Positions 34,197 through 43,678 of a DNA stretch of 55,246 nucleotides are shown piece after piece. Within the stretch, counting starts at the first letter, position 1. Each line of letters starts with the position of its first letter. The position numbers and the translations under genes are program-made. Below the pieces are notes generated by a model, which was not told the origin of the DNA, did not search any database, and saw only the letters and a list, made by a program, of their open reading frames with translations. Source of the stretch: an uncultured Bacteroidales bacterium (lineage in GTDB: Bacteria; Bacteroidota; Bacteroidia; Bacteroidales; UBA932); NCBI GenBank assembly GCA_944325465.1, contig CALVAE010000089.1, forward strand, positions 1 through 55,246, in the 5' to 3' direction.

Positions 34197-35039
34197 ATGA
34201 AAATCAACAGCGAAGTAAGGTATGCTTCACATCCTGACGATGTGAAACATTACGACACGGCAAAACTCAGGGAGCACTATCTTATCGAAAAGGTTTTCTC
34301 TGCAGACGAGATCAATCTCGTATATACCATGCACGACAGGATGATCGCCGGAGGGGCGATGCCGGTCAATGAAGTTCTTGAACTCAAGCCTATCGACATT
34401 CTCAGAAGCGAATATTTCCTGTCCCGCCGGGAAATGGGCATATTCAACGTAGGAGGCAAGGGCGTCGTAAAGGCAGGAGACAAGACATATACTATGGAAT
34501 ACAAGGAAGCCCTGTACCTGGGACGCGGTGACAGGAAAATCACATTCGAAAGTCTCGATGCCTCCAATCCTGCCAAATTCTATTTCTGTTCAGCGACTGC
34601 ACACGCTACCTATCCTGACCACCTCACCACCCGTGAAAATGCAGTCAGGATGGAACTCGGCACGCTGGAGGAAAGCAACCACAGGGTCATAAACAGGATG
34701 CTTGTCAAGGAAGTGGTCCCTGGCTGCCAGTTACAGATGGGTATGACCGAACTCAAACCGGGAAGCACCTGGAACACCATGCCGGCACACACGCACAACC
34801 GCCGCATGGAAATCTATTTCTATTTCGAAATCCCTCAGGACCAGGCCGTATGCCATTTCATGGGACAGCCGGACGAAACCCGCCACATCTGGATGAAGGG
34901 AGATCAGGCGGTAATCTCGCCTGAATGGAGCATCCATTCGGCATGCGCCACCAAGAACTACACATTCATCTGGGCGATGGCCGGGGAAAACCTCGACTAC
35001 AATGACATGGACGGATGTGCGACTACAGACCTGAAATAA
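34197..35039 (+). CDS. kduI: 5-dehydro-4-deoxy-D-glucuronate isomerase KduI
   Basis: Cupin-fold isomerase converting the linear form of unsaturated uronate (DKI) to 2,5-diketo-3-deoxygluconate (DKII), in the use of products released by pectate or other polysaccharide lyases. The zinc ligands align with E. coli at +2: His198 and His200 in AHTHNRRME, Glu205, and His247 in SIHSACA. 280 residues. kduD follows 29 bases downstream. Confidence 0.97.
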   Translation: MKINSEVRYASHPDDVKHYDTAKLREHYLIEKVFSADEINLVYTMHDRMIAGGAMPVNEVLELKPIDILRSEYFLSRREMGIFNVGGKGVVKAGDKTYTMEYKEALYLGRGDRKITFESLDASNPAKFYFCSATAHATYPDHLTTRENAVRMELGTLEESNHRVINRMLVKEVVPGCQLQMGMTELKPGSTWNTMPAHTHNRRMEIYFYFEIPQDQAVCHFMGQPDETRHIWMKGDQAVISPEWSIHSACATKNYTFIWAMAGENLDYNDMDGCATTDLK

Positions 35040-35068
35040 CAACAACCTTTCAATAAAACATCATTATT

Positions 35069-35863
35069 ATGGTAAATTTTTTACTTGTAGGTAAAATCGC
35101 TCTCGTAACAGGAGCATCTTACGGTATCGGATTCGCGATTGCAACGGCATTTGCCGAGGCCGGAGCGAAGATCGCTTTCAATGACATCAAACCGGAACTT
35201 GTAGAAAAGGGCATGGCCGCATACAAGGAACTCGGCATCGATGCCAAAGGCTATGTATGTGACGTTACCAAAGAAGACCAGGTACAGGAACTTGTCGCCA
35301 AGATAGAGAAGGATCTCGGCGTAATCAATATCCTCGTAAACAATGCCGGAATCATCAAGCGTATCCCTATGTGCGAGATGAAGGCTGAGGAATTCCGTCA
35401 GGTAATCGACGTTGACCTCAACGCTCCGTTCATCGTATCCAAGTCGGTGATCCCGTCCATGATAAAGAACGGCGGAGGAAAGATCATCAATATCTGTTCA
35501 ATGATGTCGGAACTCGGACGCGAGACCGTATCCGCATATGCGGCTGCAAAGGGTGGCCTCAAGATGCTTACCCGCAACATCGCTTCCGAATACGGCGAAT
35601 ACAACATCCAGTGCAACGGTATAGGACCGGGCTATATTGCAACTCCTCAGACAGCCCCTCTGCGTGAACGTCAGGCCGACGGATCCCGCCATCCGTTCGA
35701 TGCGTTCATCGTAGCCAAGACTCCGGCGGCACGCTGGGGTACAGCCGAAGATCTCAAAGGTCCGGCAGTATTCCTTGCATCATCGGCATCAGACTTCGTG
35801 AACGGACATGTCCTTTATGTCGACGGAGGTATCCTTGCATACATCGGCAAACAGCCTAAATAA
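35069..35863 (+). CDS. kduD: KduD/gluconate 5-dehydrogenase-type SDR
   Basis: NAD(H)-dependent short-chain dehydrogenase expected to reduce DKII to 2-keto-3-deoxygluconate. TGASYGIG at residues 14-21, NNAG at 91-94 and the triad Ser144, Tyr157, Lys161 (SAYAAAKGG) are in place. 264 residues. Bacteroidota members of this group are often labelled gluconate 5-dehydrogenase; the kduI neighbour favours KduD. Confidence 0.88.
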   Translation: MVNFLLVGKIALVTGASYGIGFAIATAFAEAGAKIAFNDIKPELVEKGMAAYKELGIDAKGYVCDVTKEDQVQELVAKIEKDLGVINILVNNAGIIKRIPMCEMKAEEFRQVIDVDLNAPFIVSKSVIPSMIKNGGGKIINICSMMSELGRETVSAYAAAKGGLKMLTRNIASEYGEYNIQCNGIGPGYIATPQTAPLRERQADGSRHPFDAFIVAKTPAARWGTAEDLKGPAVFLASSASDFVNGHVLYVDGGILAYIGKQPK

Positions 35864-35869
35864 CAGGAA

Positions 35870-37015
35870 ATGATGTATCAGATGAAAAAGACAGTCTTTT
35901 GGGTAGCAGCCGTTTCGGCTGCTACCTTTTTGGCTTCCTGCAGCCAGGAAGGCCATAAGATAACCGTAACAAACGATACGGATCTCGACAGGTACAATGA
36001 AACCATAGAAATCAGCAAGTCAGATCTTGAAAACGTGGATCTGAATTCCGTAACCGTCATGGACGAGACAGGAACCGCAACTCCGGTACAGGTCTATACC
36101 GACAAGGACGGAAACACGAAACTCCTGTTCCAGGCAAGCGTTCCCGCCCAGTCTGAAAAGGAATATACGGTAACGGAAGGCTCTCAGGCTACATATCCTG
36201 TACTGGCATACAGCCGTTATGTTCCCGAGCGCATGGATGACTACGCTTACGAAAACAATGTGATTGCAGGCCGTATCTACGGACCGTCACTTGAATTCCC
36301 GCGCACTTTCGGATCCGACATCTGGGTAAAATGCACCGACCGTCTTGTAATCGACGACTGGTTTGCCAAAGCGGACTACCATCACAATTACGGAGAAGGA
36401 ATGGACTGCTACAAGGTGGACAATACCCTCGGCGGAGGAGCGCTTGTGCCATACACAGGTCCCGATAAATTCTTTACCGGTGACAACTACGTATCACAGA
36501 AACATATCTGCGACGGCCCCATACGTACCGAGGCTGTTCTCGAGTACGGTCCGTTCGATGTTGACGGGAAAGCGGTATCCGCAACCAGAGTGCTTACGCT
36601 CGATGCCAACAGCCATTTCGTGAAATGGGAAACGACCTTCCACAGCGCCGACACCGACTCGCTTTCCGTAGTTCTTGGAGCAGTAATGCATGATGTCACA
36701 GGGATCAAGAACGAACTCAACTGGATAGCCTTTACGGAAAAGGCTTCCGATTCATCAGATCCTGAAAGGGACGGCAATATCTCAGTAGCTGTAATCTACG
36801 ACAAGGCAGAACTCGATGACAACCCGTACTACACTTCCGGCAAGGAAGCGGGACATGCGGTAATCATCACGGAGGAAAAAGTGGAGAAGCCTGTAATCAC
36901 ATGGACCGGTTCAGGATGGAGCCAGGGAGGTGTGGCTTCACAGGATGACTGGGCAAAGACAGTAAGGGATTTCTCCTTCGCCCAGCAACATCCTCTGAAA
37001 GTCTCAGTGAAATAA
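35870..37015 (+). CDS. DUF4861 family lipoprotein
   Basis: A secreted lipoprotein: from the inner ATG at 35882 the signal peptide ends LASC with the lipidated cysteine at position 20; the ATG at 35870 is also possible. The body matches DUF4861, recognised by YSRYVPERMDDYAYENNVIAGRIYGP and the ITVTNDTDLDRYNETIEI opening. The family has no established activity that I know, but members often lie beside uronate-lyase product genes. Here it is six bases after kduD in the same operon, so a role on unsaturated uronides or another acidic sugar in the periplasm is plausible. A terminator follows. Confidence 0.8.
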   Translation: MMYQMKKTVFWVAAVSAATFLASCSQEGHKITVTNDTDLDRYNETIEISKSDLENVDLNSVTVMDETGTATPVQVYTDKDGNTKLLFQASVPAQSEKEYTVTEGSQATYPVLAYSRYVPERMDDYAYENNVIAGRIYGPSLEFPRTFGSDIWVKCTDRLVIDDWFAKADYHHNYGEGMDCYKVDNTLGGGALVPYTGPDKFFTGDNYVSQKHICDGPIRTEAVLEYGPFDVDGKAVSATRVLTLDANSHFVKWETTFHSADTDSLSVVLGAVMHDVTGIKNELNWIAFTEKASDSSDPERDGNISVAVIYDKAELDDNPYYTSGKEAGHAVIITEEKVEKPVITWTGSGWSQGGVASQDDWAKTVRDFSFAQQHPLKVSVK

Positions 37016-37019
37016 GCTT

Positions 37020-38693
37020 CTAAAAGAGTCTTTTATATTTGAAACGCTTCGGTTCTTCATTTCCGAGGCGTTTTTTCTTGTTTTCCTCGTACTCCGAATA
37101 GGTTCCCTCGAAGAAATAGACCTGGGAATCTCCCTCAAAGGCAAGTATATGCGTTGCAATACGGTCCAGGAACCACCTGTCATGGGAAATCACGACAGCA
37201 CAGCCTGCAAAATTCTCCAGACCTTCCTCCAGTGCCCTGATGGTATTGACATCCACATCATTGGTAGGTTCGTCAAGGAGCAGGACATTCCCTTCCTCTT
37301 TCAGGGTGAGCGCCAGATGAAGCCTGTTTCTCTCTCCGCCGGAAAGGATACCGCAGAGTTTTTCCTGATCCGCTCCCGAGAAATTGAACCGGGAGACGTA
37401 GGCCCTCGCATTGACTTCCCTGTTGCCGAGCCTGACGAAATCGGAATTTTCCGCAATCGTCTGATATACCGTCCTCTCCGGATCGATACTCTTATGCTGC
37501 TGGTCCACATAAGCGAGTTTTACGGTATCCCCGATGTCAATCGTCCCGGTATCCGGAGTCTCTATCCCCATAATAAGTCGGAACAGGGTTGTCTTGCCGG
37601 CTCCGTTAGGACCTATGACACCGACGATTCCTGCAGGAGGCAGGACAAAACTCAAATGTTCGAAAAGCAGTTTGTCCCCGTATGCCTTCGATACATCATT
37701 GAATTCAATCACCTTGTTACCGAGTCTCGGACCGTTCGGGATATAGATTTCAAGATTGGCCTCCTTCTCTTTCGCGCTCTCCCCCGCCAGTTTTTCATAA
37801 GCGCCGAGACGGGCCTTTGACTTCGCCTGACGTGCCTTCGGAGCCATCCTGACCCATTCAAGTTCCCTCTCCAGGGTCTTTCTTCTCTTGCTTTCCTGTT
37901 TCTCCTCCTGGGCAAGGCGCGTCGTCTTCTGCTCCAGCCATGAAGAATAGTTGCCCTTCCAAGGGATTCCTTCCCCCCTGTCAAGTTCAAGTATCCATCC
38001 TGCCACGTCGTCCAGGAAATACCGGTCGTGCGTAACCGCTATTACCGTACCCTTATACTGCTGCAGATGTGCCTCAAGCCACTGGATACTCTCCGTATCA
38101 AGATGGTTTGTCGGCTCGTCCAGCAGCAGGACATCGGGCTGGCGCAGGAGCAGACGGCACAATGCCACCCTTCTCCTTTCTCCACCGCTCAAAGTGGAAA
38201 TTACGGCATCAGACGGAGGACAGTTGAGCGCATCCATCGCACGTTCCAGTTTGGAATCGATCTCCCATCCGTCGCAATGATCTATCTTTTCCGTCAGTTC
38301 TCCCTGCCTCACGATCAGTGCGTTCATTTCATCATCCGACATGGGCTCGGCAAACTTCATGTTCACCTCCTCATACTCCCTGAGAAGATCCATCACCTCA
38401 CTGACCCCTTCCTGGACTACCTCCAGTACGGTCTTGTCCGGATCCATCCGGGGTTCCTGCTCCAGATATCCTACAGAATATCCGGGAGCCCACACGACTT
38501 CCCCCTGATAGGACTTCTCCACACCTGCAATGATCTTCATCAGGGTCGATTTTCCCGATCCGTTCAGACCGATGATACCGATCTTGGCCCCATAGAAGAA
38601 AGACAGATAAATATCCTTCAGTATAACCTTATTGTTGTGGGGAAGGGTCTTCCCTACCCCATTCATTGAAAATATGATCTTCTCGTCTGCCAT
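37020..38693 (-). CDS. ettA: Energy-dependent translational throttle protein EttA (ABC-F)
   Basis: Soluble ABC-F ATPase that binds the ribosomal E site and gates entry into elongation according to ATP level. Two ABC domains: GLNGSGKST and LSGGERRRVAL with LLLDEPTNHLD, then GPNGAGKTT and LSGGERNRLHLAL with LLLDEPTNDVD, with the linking tRNA-interaction region rich in Lys/Arg between them. From the ATG at 38693 it is about 557 residues, matching E. coli EttA (555). The TTG six codons upstream lies in the promoter and is rejected. It converges on the DUF4861 gene with a 4-base gap. Confidence 0.95.
   Translation of the reverse strand: MADEKIIFSMNGVGKTLPHNNKVILKDIYLSFFYGAKIGIIGLNGSGKSTLMKIIAGVEKSYQGEVVWAPGYSVGYLEQEPRMDPDKTVLEVVQEGVSEVMDLLREYEEVNMKFAEPMSDDEMNALIVRQGELTEKIDHCDGWEIDSKLERAMDALNCPPSDAVISTLSGGERRRVALCRLLLRQPDVLLLDEPTNHLDTESIQWLEAHLQQYKGTVIAVTHDRYFLDDVAGWILELDRGEGIPWKGNYSSWLEQKTTRLAQEEKQESKRRKTLERELEWVRMAPKARQAKSKARLGAYEKLAGESAKEKEANLEIYIPNGPRLGNKVIEFNDVSKAYGDKLLFEHLSFVLPPAGIVGVIGPNGAGKTTLFRLIMGIETPDTGTIDIGDTVKLAYVDQQHKSIDPERTVYQTIAENSDFVRLGNREVNARAYVSRFNFSGADQEKLCGILSGGERNRLHLALTLKEEGNVLLLDEPTNDVDVNTIRALEEGLENFAGCAVVISHDRWFLDRIATHILAFEGDSQVYFFEGTYSEYEENKKKRLGNEEPKRFKYKRLF
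37044..37077 (+). terminator. Terminator of the kdu operon inside the ettA 3' end
   Basis: ACGCTTCGG (37044-37052) pairs with CCGAGGCGT (37063-37071) over nine positions (one wobble) and is followed by TTTTTTCTT. It ends the plus-strand transcript but is encoded within the last codons of ettA on the other strand. Confidence 0.75.
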
Positions 38694-38708
38694 AACCAAA
38701 AATTTGCA

Positions 38709-38740
38709 CAAAGATAATCGTTACACACCGATTCCGCAAT
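38709..38740 (-). promoter_or_regulatory. Promoter of ettA
   Basis: ATTG (38740 to 38737), a 20-base spacer and TATCTTTG (38716 to 38709) on the minus strand. The leader is about 10 bases. The -33 box touches the stop codon of the upstream AraC-type gene. Confidence 0.7.
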
Positions 38741-39849
38741 CATTTTTGACCGGGTACACTGTCCCGTTTGTATTTTCTGCACCACTCTCCCGGATTCATG
38801 TTCATATAGAGACGGAAAGCCATATTGAATGAATTGACGGTATGGAAGCCGGATCTCTCGGCAAGGTCTGCCACCTTCAGGGAAGGATCGCTGTGAAAGA
38901 GGCTCACGGCATACCTTATCCTGTGATAATTGACATACTGGCGGAAATTCCTCCCCGTATACAGATTAATGGTCCTTGACAGATATGCCTTGTTGGTAAA
39001 CAGGCTTCTGGAGACATCCGATATGCTCAGATCCGGATCCAGAAAAGGGTGCTCTTCCTCAAAGAACTTCTTGAGCCTGTCGAAAATGGCGTGGTATCCC
39101 TTGTCTTCACAGGGCATCCCGGCATCGTCCGCCTGCCCTGACGCTGATTCATGGAACTGTCCTTCAAAACCGTGCTGAAGGAGGAACGGACGATTGTCGG
39201 CCAGCCGCCTGCACATGACGGCAAAAAGGAGTATCATGGATACAAGGCATATGCAGTTTGCAATATATGAAAGCAGACTTTCCTCCAGCCCGATATAGGC
39301 ACCAAGCATCATCAGCACAAGGAAAATCAGGAAATACAGGATACCGGTCCTCACATATTGGAGATATGTCCAAGGGAATACCCTGCCGGACGGACCGTCG
39401 TCCCGGGAAAAGGAACCGGTCCAGACTATGATGAGCGATGCGGCGACGAGCGTCATCATGGGAACAAACCACTGGCATATACTGATGACATACATGGTAA
39501 CCTGTCTGCATACTGAAAGGAGCAGAACGGCAATGACCGCCACGACCGTGGACAGCAATACCGAAACCTTGACCGATGCGTCAGACAGTTCAGACAGGAA
39601 AACCGGTACCATGGCCAGTCCTACAAAACACACAAGATGTCCGGACAGTCTGCTGGACACGACCATGTCATACGATATCAGAAGAATTGCATTCGCTGAT
39701 GAAATCATTATTATCAGTGGAATCAGGCCCTGCTCTCCCCTTCTCTTTTTCCTGCAGGCCGCCGCCCTGGCTGTTACAATCAAAAAGTACGTTATCAGAA
39801 GCAGGTAGGCGACTCCGGAAAAATACTCCAAAATTCCAAGGTTTTTCAT
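38740..39849 (-). CDS. Membrane-bound AraC-type regulator
   Basis: 369 residues: an N-terminal half with about six or seven hydrophobic segments (first about residues 12-27) and a C-terminal AraC/XylS double helix-turn-helix, with YLSRTINLYTGRNFRQYVNYHRIRYA-type sequence and LAERSGFHTVNSFNMAFR as the second motif. Such one-piece membrane regulators are common in Bacteroidota and probably sense a membrane or extracellular signal. Target genes are unknown; it has a -7 box of its own and no divergent partner. Ligand cannot be inferred. Confidence 0.82.
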   Translation of the reverse strand: MKNLGILEYFSGVAYLLLITYFLIVTARAAACRKKRRGEQGLIPLIIMISSANAILLISYDMVVSSRLSGHLVCFVGLAMVPVFLSELSDASVKVSVLLSTVVAVIAVLLLSVCRQVTMYVISICQWFVPMMTLVAASLIIVWTGSFSRDDGPSGRVFPWTYLQYVRTGILYFLIFLVLMMLGAYIGLEESLLSYIANCICLVSMILLFAVMCRRLADNRPFLLQHGFEGQFHESASGQADDAGMPCEDKGYHAIFDRLKKFFEEEHPFLDPDLSISDVSRSLFTNKAYLSRTINLYTGRNFRQYVNYHRIRYAVSLFHSDPSLKVADLAERSGFHTVNSFNMAFRLYMNMNPGEWCRKYKRDSVPGQK

Positions 39850-39874
39850 AGAAGTTTGTTCGAGTTTATTTCTG

Positions 39875-39882
39875 CAAATTTA
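39875..39882 (-). promoter_or_regulatory. -7 box of the AraC-type gene
   Basis: TAAATTTG on the minus strand, 25 bases before the ATG at 39849. It follows directly on the terminator of the upstream operon; no -33 box at normal spacing. Confidence 0.4.
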
Positions 39883-39884
39883 CA

Positions 39885-39918
39885 GAAAACCTCCACCTGT
39901 CATGATGATAGGCGGAGG
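39885..39918 (-). terminator. Terminator of the leuS-yitT operon
   Basis: On the minus strand CCTCCGCCT (39918 to 39910) pairs with AGGTGGAGG (39898 to 39890) with one wobble, followed by TTTTCTG. About 47 bases after the yitT stop. Confidence 0.75.
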
Positions 39919-39964
39919 CTCAATCCCTGGATTTTTCTTTTTTATGTAAAATTTTTTCTCTTTT

Positions 39965-40894
39965 TTACTCTTTGCCCTGAGCGATTTCCTTTTTTACACT
40001 CTGTTTTTTACCATGCTTGAGACTTATTCCTGTCTTGACTTCGTCGAAGCCTTCTCCGTAGACCCCGGAAGCACTCGATACGGAAATGAAGGCCTTAGGA
40101 TCAAGGAGTTTTACCATGCTTACGATGTTGTTGTATTCGTATTTCCTGCACATCACGAGAAGTACCTTTCCAGGCGTACCGGAATACCATCCCGTCGAAT
40201 CGAGGGCGGTAACACCCCTTTTCATGTCATGGACTATGGTATCCGCTATCTCCTTGTATTTTGAGGAAATGATCAGCAACTGCATCGTGGACTTGTTGCC
40301 CAGGAGGACCCAGTCAACCGTAACCGAGAAGGTGACCATCGTGACATAACCGTAGACCATATCATTGACTGTCTTGCCCGGAATCAGCAGCACTGACGCT
40401 ATGATGAACAGGTCGGCACACAGATATACCTTACCGGGAGATACAGGCCAGTATTTGTTCACCACCATTGCCAGGATATCCGTTCCTCCGGTACTTCCTC
40501 CCCTCGTCAGCACGATACCTATTCCGACAGCCTCGACAATACCTCCTATGATGGCAGTGAAAAGCCTGTCCTGGAACGTAACTACCAGAAACTCGAACTT
40601 CGGCAGGATATCAAACAGCACGGTCGACAGCAGTATGACATAGATTGTCTTGAAACCGAATGCCTTTCCAAGTATCAGGAACCCTATTATCAACAATATG
40701 GTATTCAGGACAAAGAAAGACCATGAAACCGGGATTCCCGTAGCAAAATATATAATCGTACACAATCCGGTCCCTCCGCCGCTGGCTATCCCTCCGGGTA
40801 TAAGGAAAGAAGTCCATCCGAGACAATAGAGGATAGTGCCAAATGTGACAATCAGGTAATCCCACGCCACTGAGAGAAATTTGGTTTTTGTCAT
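39965..40894 (-). CDS. YitT family membrane protein (DUF161/DUF2179)
   Basis: Integral membrane protein of about 309 residues. Five or six hydrophobic segments (for example YLIVTFGTILYCLGW) contain the family stretches IPGGIASGGGTGL and LTRGGSTGGTDI; a C-terminal soluble DUF2179 domain starts near residue 215 (LLIISSKYKEIADTI). The family is widespread and its substrate not firmly known. It lies six bases after leuS, a conserved arrangement in Bacteroidales. Confidence 0.9.
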   Translation of the reverse strand: MTKTKFLSVAWDYLIVTFGTILYCLGWTSFLIPGGIASGGGTGLCTIIYFATGIPVSWSFFVLNTILLIIGFLILGKAFGFKTIYVILLSTVLFDILPKFEFLVVTFQDRLFTAIIGGIVEAVGIGIVLTRGGSTGGTDILAMVVNKYWPVSPGKVYLCADLFIIASVLLIPGKTVNDMVYGYVTMVTFSVTVDWVLLGNKSTMQLLIISSKYKEIADTIVHDMKRGVTALDSTGWYSGTPGKVLLVMCRKYEYNNIVSMVKLLDPKAFISVSSASGVYGEGFDEVKTGISLKHGKKQSVKKEIAQGKE

Positions 40895-40900
40895 ATACGG

Positions 40901-43666
40901 TTATTTAACAACAATATTTACGATTTTGCCCGGTATCACGATGACCCTGACTATATTTCCGTCTCCGACATATCTGGCTGTCTGCTCCATGGACCGTACA
41001 TGACTTTCAACCTGCGCCTTGTCAAGAGACTTGTCAAGTTCTACAGTAAAGCGGGTCTTGCCGTTGAAAGAAACCGCATAGGTACAGGTGTTCTCTGCCG
41101 TATATGCTTCCACATATTCAGGGAAAGACGCAAACGTTATGCTTTCCTTATGGCCGAGAGCCTCCCAGAGTTCTTCGCAGATATGAGGAGCAAACGGAGA
41201 AAGCAGGATAACAAGAGGTTCCAGAATCTCCCTCTTGGTACATTTGTGCTCATAAAGTTCGTTGACTGCTATCATGAATGCACTAACCGCGGTATTGAAA
41301 GAAAAACCTTCTATGTCAGTCCTGACCTTCAGTATGAGTTTATGAAGGGTCTTCAGTTCGTCCGCACCGGGCTTTTCATCCGTAACGATGAAACCGTCCC
41401 TGTCATAGAACATTCTCCATACACGTTTCAGGAAACGGTTGACTCCGTCAATGCCTTTCGTATCCCATGGCTTGGACTGCTCAAGAGGACCCAGGAACAT
41501 TTCATACAGCCTCAACGTATCCGCTCCATAGGTATCACAGACCATATCGGGATTCACGACATTGTACATGGACTTGCTCATTTTCTCGACAGCATATCCG
41601 CAGACATATTCTCCGTCCTCAAGTATGAATTCAGCGTCCGCATACTCCGGTCTCCACTTCCGGAATGCATCGATGTCAAGCCTGTCATTATGCACGATAT
41701 TCACATCCACATGGATTTCCGTTGTCTCGTATCCGTCCTTGAGACCGCATGATACGAAAGTATTCGTCCCCACTATCCTGTACACGAAACTTGAACGGCC
41801 CTGGATCATCCCCTGGTTTATCAGTTTCCTGAACGGTTCCTTCTCGCACACGTATCCGAGATCATAGAGGAACTTGTTCCAGAAACGGGAATATATCAGG
41901 TGTCCCGTCGCATGTTCCGTTCCTCCTATATAAAGGTCGACATTCCTCCAGTACTCGTCCGCCTCCCTGCTGACAAGGGCATTACAGTTATGAGGATCCA
42001 TATAGCGGAGATAATAGGCGCTGCTGCCGGCAAAGCCTGGCATGGTGCTTTTCTCTATCGGCCATCCGTCCACATCCCAGTCCTTCGCCCTGCCGAGCGG
42101 CGGTTCTCCTGTCTCCGTAGGCTTGTACTCATCTATTTCCGGCAGTTCAAGAGGAAGTGCCTCGAAAGGCATCGGAGTGGCTATACCGTCCTTGAAATAG
42201 ACAGGGAACGGCTCCCCCCAATATCTCTGGCGCGAGAATATCGCATCCCTGAGCCTGTAGTTTATCTTCCTGTGACCGATGCCGTGCTTCTCCACATAAT
42301 CGATTGCGGCCGGTATCGCCTCCTTGACCGTCATCCCGTCGAGGAATCCCGAATTGCACATTATGCCTTCCTTGGCATCAAAACTTGATTCACTTACATC
42401 ACAGCCCTCTATAAGAGGTATGACAGGCAGATTGAAATGCCTTGCAAAGGCATAGTCCCTGCTGTCATGTGCGGGAACGGCCATAATGGCCCCGGTCCCG
42501 TATCCGGCAAGCACATATTCAGATATCCAGACAGGCACTTTCTTGCCTGTCAGCGGATTGACTGCATACGACCCGGAAAAGACCCCTGTAACCTTATGAG
42601 TCTCGGCAATCCTTTCCCTCTCGGTCTTTTTCCTTACCTGGGCCACATAAGCGTCTACTTCCGCCTTCTGTTCCGGAGACGTCAGTTTTTCCACCCAGTC
42701 GCTCTCCGGAGCGAGGACCATGAAGGTGACTCCGAAGACGGTATCGGCTCTGGTGGTGAAGATTACCATATCGTATTCCCTGTCCCCGTTGTAAGTCTTG
42801 AATACCATCTCCGCTCCCTGGGAACGTCCTATCCAGTTCCTCTGCATATCCTTGAGGGAATCTGTCCAGTCAAGATCTTCCAGATCATCCAGCAGGCGTC
42901 CCGCATAGGCCGACACCCTGAGTTGCCACTGGGTCATCTTCTTCTGTTCTACGGGAAAACCGCCTCTGACGGAATATCCTTCCTTGACCTCATCGTTCGC
43001 CAGTACAGTGCCGAGTTGTGGACACCAGTTGACGGAGGTCTCACCCTGATAGGCTATCCTGTAATTCATCAGGACATCGGACTTTTCCTTCATGTCCATA
43101 GCATTCCACTGATCTGCCGTAAAATGCATTTCCTCACCGCAGGCGGCGTCGATGTCTTCAGTCCCTTTTTCCGCAAATGCAGCCTCAAGTTCCTCAATCG
43201 GCCTTGCCTTCTGCATGGCATTGTCGTAGTAACTGCCGAACATTTTCAGGAAAGCCCACTGCGTCCACTTGTAATATTCCGGATCGCATGTCCTGACTTC
43301 CCTGGACCAGTCATAGGAAAATCCTATCCTGTCCAACTGTTCCCTGTATCGGGCGATATTCCTCGCCGTCGTAACGGCGGGATGCTGGCCGGTCTGTATC
43401 GCATACTGCTCGGCCGGAAGGCCGAAGGCGTCATACCCCATCGGATGAAGGACATTGAATCCGCAGAGCCTCTTGTAACGGCTGAATATATCACTCGCTA
43501 TATACCCGAGAGGATGTCCTACATGAAGTCCTGCCCCCGAAGGGTACGGGAACATGTCCAGTACGTAATATTTTGGCCTGGAAGGGTCTTCAACTGCCTT
43601 GAATGTCTGATGGTCAGCCCAGTATGACTGCCATTTCCTTTCTATCTCCCTGAAATTGTAATCCAT
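40901..43666 (-). CDS. leuS: Leucyl-tRNA synthetase
   Basis: Class I synthetase charging tRNA-Leu. The HIGH motif is HVGHPLGY at residues 48-55; the CP1 editing domain ([17 protein letters not shown]) follows; the KMSKS loop is [11 protein letters not shown]. 921 residues, typical for Bacteroidota. The gene lies 12 bases after the M28-like gene and 6 before yitT, within one operon. Confidence 0.98.
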   Translation of the reverse strand: MDYNFREIERKWQSYWADHQTFKAVEDPSRPKYYVLDMFPYPSGAGLHVGHPLGYIASDIFSRYKRLCGFNVLHPMGYDAFGLPAEQYAIQTGQHPAVTTARNIARYREQLDRIGFSYDWSREVRTCDPEYYKWTQWAFLKMFGSYYDNAMQKARPIEELEAAFAEKGTEDIDAACGEEMHFTADQWNAMDMKEKSDVLMNYRIAYQGETSVNWCPQLGTVLANDEVKEGYSVRGGFPVEQKKMTQWQLRVSAYAGRLLDDLEDLDWTDSLKDMQRNWIGRSQGAEMVFKTYNGDREYDMVIFTTRADTVFGVTFMVLAPESDWVEKLTSPEQKAEVDAYVAQVRKKTERERIAETHKVTGVFSGSYAVNPLTGKKVPVWISEYVLAGYGTGAIMAVPAHDSRDYAFARHFNLPVIPLIEGCDVSESSFDAKEGIMCNSGFLDGMTVKEAIPAAIDYVEKHGIGHRKINYRLRDAIFSRQRYWGEPFPVYFKDGIATPMPFEALPLELPEIDEYKPTETGEPPLGRAKDWDVDGWPIEKSTMPGFAGSSAYYLRYMDPHNCNALVSREADEYWRNVDLYIGGTEHATGHLIYSRFWNKFLYDLGYVCEKEPFRKLINQGMIQGRSSFVYRIVGTNTFVSCGLKDGYETTEIHVDVNIVHNDRLDIDAFRKWRPEYADAEFILEDGEYVCGYAVEKMSKSMYNVVNPDMVCDTYGADTLRLYEMFLGPLEQSKPWDTKGIDGVNRFLKRVWRMFYDRDGFIVTDEKPGADELKTLHKLILKVRTDIEGFSFNTAVSAFMIAVNELYEHKCTKREILEPLVILLSPFAPHICEELWEALGHKESITFASFPEYVEAYTAENTCTYAVSFNGKTRFTVELDKSLDKAQVESHVRSMEQTARYVGDGNIVRVIVIPGKIVNIVVK

Positions 43667-43678
43667 ATCCTGTTTCTG

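Noticed and set aside
42437..43627. Plus-strand frame of 396 codons opposite leuS.
   Set aside because: A shadow of the strongly biased leuS codons; no family features, no promoter.
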